The notes beneath the pieces are model-generated. The model searched no databases. It had not been told where the DNA came from and worked only from the letters and a program-made list of their open reading frames with translations. This document shows, piece after piece, positions 31,750 through 33,432 of a stretch of DNA of 33,432 nucleotides. The DNA comes from Bacteroidales bacterium. GTDB lineage: Bacteria; Bacteroidota; Bacteroidia; Bacteroidales; JAIPAH01. Numbering within the stretch: position 1 is the first letter of the stretch; each line of letters opens with the position of its first letter. The position numbers were made by a program, and so were the translations under genes. The stretch spans positions 1 to 33,432 of the forward strand of contig JAIPAH010000022.1 of the NCBI GenBank assembly GCA_021740175.1, in the 5' to 3' direction.

Positions 31750-32781
31750 TCATGACTTTGAGGGCGTTTTGTGTTGTTTTTGATGTAAATAAAGCATTAT
31801 CAGGTATTGTGTAAGCCGGTTGCTTTTATAGAGCCAGATGATAAAGAGGATCATCAGCGTCTTCAGGTAAAACAAGCCGGCCGAGAAATACAGACCAAGC
31901 ATACGCAGCGTTCCGTTATCGAGGTTATGAATACGCAGAACGCTCCATATCACGATTACAAACGACAACAGGTACAAAGCCGTCTTAAAGGTCCAGTGAG
32001 GGTTGATATGATAATTGTCGATTCGTCCGTTAAACATCACCAGGAATAATCCGGATATCACAGACATGACAAGGTAACTCGAAAAGAGCAGCAGGTTATT
32101 TGGGTATTGCGCATGATAGAAATGAATAATAAGGTGTGTAAGAATCAGCGTAATCAAGATAAAGGTCACCTTATGTCGCGATTTGGGCCAGATAATCTTT
32201 TTATCGTTACTGCGGCAGGAGCCTGCGAGCAGGTAGATATTATAGAACGCATAGAAGGCGAAGAGCATCAGAAAGGGCTGCAGCAGATTTTTGTAAATGT
32301 CCGGAATCTACAGGTCTATTGACAGCAATTCAAGCACATTTTCTATCACGGGTATCAGGTAATAAGCTGCCATTAACACCGTGGCAATTTTCCAGTAGAG
32401 GGTGGATTTGTCGGTAATACTGAAAGCCTTGTCGCGCATAGGAGTAAATGTGGTGGGGTTGCAGTTGAAATGCTTTTTTATAGCTGAATTATCAAGCGAT
32501 TTCAGATCATTTGTCTCTTCCTCGAACAAGTTAAAAGCGATAAAAAAAGCCAGGAGCATCTGCGTAAGATGCATAAGCTTAAAAAGAAAAGGCCTTTCGG
32601 GTTGAAAGAAATTGCCTTCATCCAATGCGGCATAATCCTGCGGATGGAACAAAAGTATCAGGTGCACTAAAGCAAGCGCTGAAATAATCAGATAATCGCC
32701 GTGTTTATTAAAAATACGGCTCTTTACAATCCTATCCAGATAATTCTCTATGTCTTTTGGCTCAAAAGAGATTGAAAACAT
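31750..32781 (-). pseudogene. Polytopic membrane protein gene interrupted by one in-frame amber codon
   Basis: Two frames (157 codons ending at 32308; 172 codons from ATG at 32268) are in the same phase, separated only by TAG at 32308-32310 and 13 open codons (IPDIYKNLLQPFL). Read through, they give one 343-residue protein with about eight hydrophobic segments. The first part has LIISALALVHLILLF, LMLLAFFIAFNLF-like and YWKIATVLMAAYYLIPVI helices; the second begins MLFAFYAFYNIYLLAG and has five more. No family is recognised. It is either a recent nonsense mutation (CAG to TAG is the simplest), a sequencing error, or two separate polypeptides. Transcription starts from the promoter at 32827-32858. 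Confidence 0.7.
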
Positions 32782-33432
32782 GCATTAGGGTGTTTTCACT
32801 AAGAGCGCTGTTAAATGTTGCAGTTTCAAAAGTAAAAAAGGAATTTAAGTTTTCAAAAGAAGAAAAGAAAAATATCTGAAATTTTTTATTTTTCGCAGGT
32901 TCCGGCAAAAGAACATTCCAGACGATAATATTGAAAGCGCTGTTAAAAAAAGAGATAAATATTGCATTGTTTAGATTATGTAATTCAGAGAGGAATAAGC
33001 ATCAGGCAAAGTGATTTCGGGTTTATGTGAAAACCAGTTTGTCTGTATCAGCTACGAAATCAAAAAACCTTATTTTCATTCTTTTAGCCCTAGTAGCCAG
33101 CATGAACCCAAAAAACACCCAACCTCAAAACAGGCGGAACCATCCAAGATATTGAAACCTGGCAAAAGCACTGAAAGCTTTCGGGGAACAGCCTGCCCCG
33201 ACACCTCGGGGGCAAAGGATACTGATTCTTTATTGTCATTATGCGATGTGGGGCAATTTTTTGATCTTCTCTCTCGGGATGACGGTATTATTTGGGTAAT
33301 AGGGGAAGAAAAATGGTTGTAGGCGGCAGCGGTAAGGCAACCAGATCCCTCCCTTCGATACTCCGCTTCGCTTCGTATCTTTGGTCGGGATGACCTGTTT
33401 TTGGGGTAATGGGGGAAGAAAAAGGGCGCGCC
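32782..33432. other. Right-end spacer without a supportable gene
   Basis: It contains the divergent promoter region, two direct copies of AGCGCTGTTAAA (32804-32815, 32935-32946), an AT-rich stretch, and at the end two direct copies of a TCGGGATGAC...GGTAAT-GGGGAAGAAAAA unit (about 33273-33315 and 33385-33426). A 103-codon plus-strand frame at 33011-33322 overlaps the first copy and has an unconvincing composition; it is not called a gene. Confidence 0.6.
32827..32858 (-). promoter_or_regulatory. Bacteroidota-type promoter for the minus-strand unit
   Basis: On the minus strand TTTTG (32858-32854), a 19-base spacer and TACTTTTG (32834-32827) match the TTTG-N19-TAnnTTTG consensus of the Bacteroidota primary sigma factor. 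Predicted transcription start is about 32820, giving a 40-base leader before the ATG at 32781. Confidence 0.65.

Noticed and set aside
31538-31753. N-terminal 72-residue extension of the HU-like protein
   Set aside because: Composition is unlike the family, and the internal MSVKYHLQPNP is the expected start; the ATGA overlap with the upstream stop looks fortuitous.
33011-33322. 103-codon plus-strand frame at the right end
   Set aside because: It crosses a direct-repeat unit, has no recognisable domain and no ribosome site or promoter.

Overview
The window looks like chromosomal DNA of an environmental, AT-leaning member of the Bacteroidota. Evidence: TAnnTTTG promoter boxes, few Shine-Dalgarno sequences, an HU/DUF4469-type protein, a DUF6922-type protein, GxxExxY and four-helix-bundle genes, and dense families of short structured intergenic repeats. 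The genus cannot be told from the sequence.

Layout. (1) 1-2.9 kb: a decayed region with one small unknown gene, a collapsed hicB-hicA toxin-antitoxin locus, and a DUF6922-type gene overlapping a gutted AbiEii-type toxin gene. These sit in three copies of a composite low-complexity repeat block. (2) 2.9-27.4 kb: a one-directional cluster for a surface polysaccharide (O-antigen or capsule type). It holds wbpB/wlbA, an SDR epimerase, a LegC-type aminotransferase, a PIG-L deacetylase, two formyltransferases, two sulfotransferases, a CBS-nucleotidyltransferase, the capE-capF-capG set for UDP-N-acetyl-L-fucosamine, glycosyltransferases, Wzy, Wzx, an AlgD-like dehydrogenase, the wbpG-hisH2-hisF2 acetamidino set and a NodB-type deacetylase. 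(3) 27.4-29.85 kb: a terminator, a MITE-like inverted-repeat element and a group II intron with its reverse transcriptase. (4) 29.85-30.8 kb: a field of palindromic repeats. (5) 30.8-32.9 kb: a minus-strand unit with its own Bacteroidota promoter, a membrane-protein gene cut by one in-frame amber codon, and an HU/DUF4469-like gene.

How the genes fit together (inference): CapE, CapF and CapG would supply L-FucNAc. WbpB plus WbpG/HisH2/HisF2 point to a diamino-uronic acid carrying an acetamidino group. PIG-L plus formyltransferase points to exchange of an N-acetyl for an N-formyl group. The two sulfotransferases suggest a sulfated glycan. The glycosyltransferases assemble the unit, Wzx exports it and Wzy polymerises it. 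No initiating phospho-sugar transferase or chain-length regulator is visible here.

The most unusual observation is that the repeat families filling the spacers also occur inside coding sequences in frame: capF (28 codons), capG (two sites) and the aminotransferase gene (two sites). One family, an imperfect palindrome, sits at the 3' end of four consecutive genes and in two cases supplies the stop codon. An untranslated copy next to capF carries nearly the same open frame as the copy translated inside capF.
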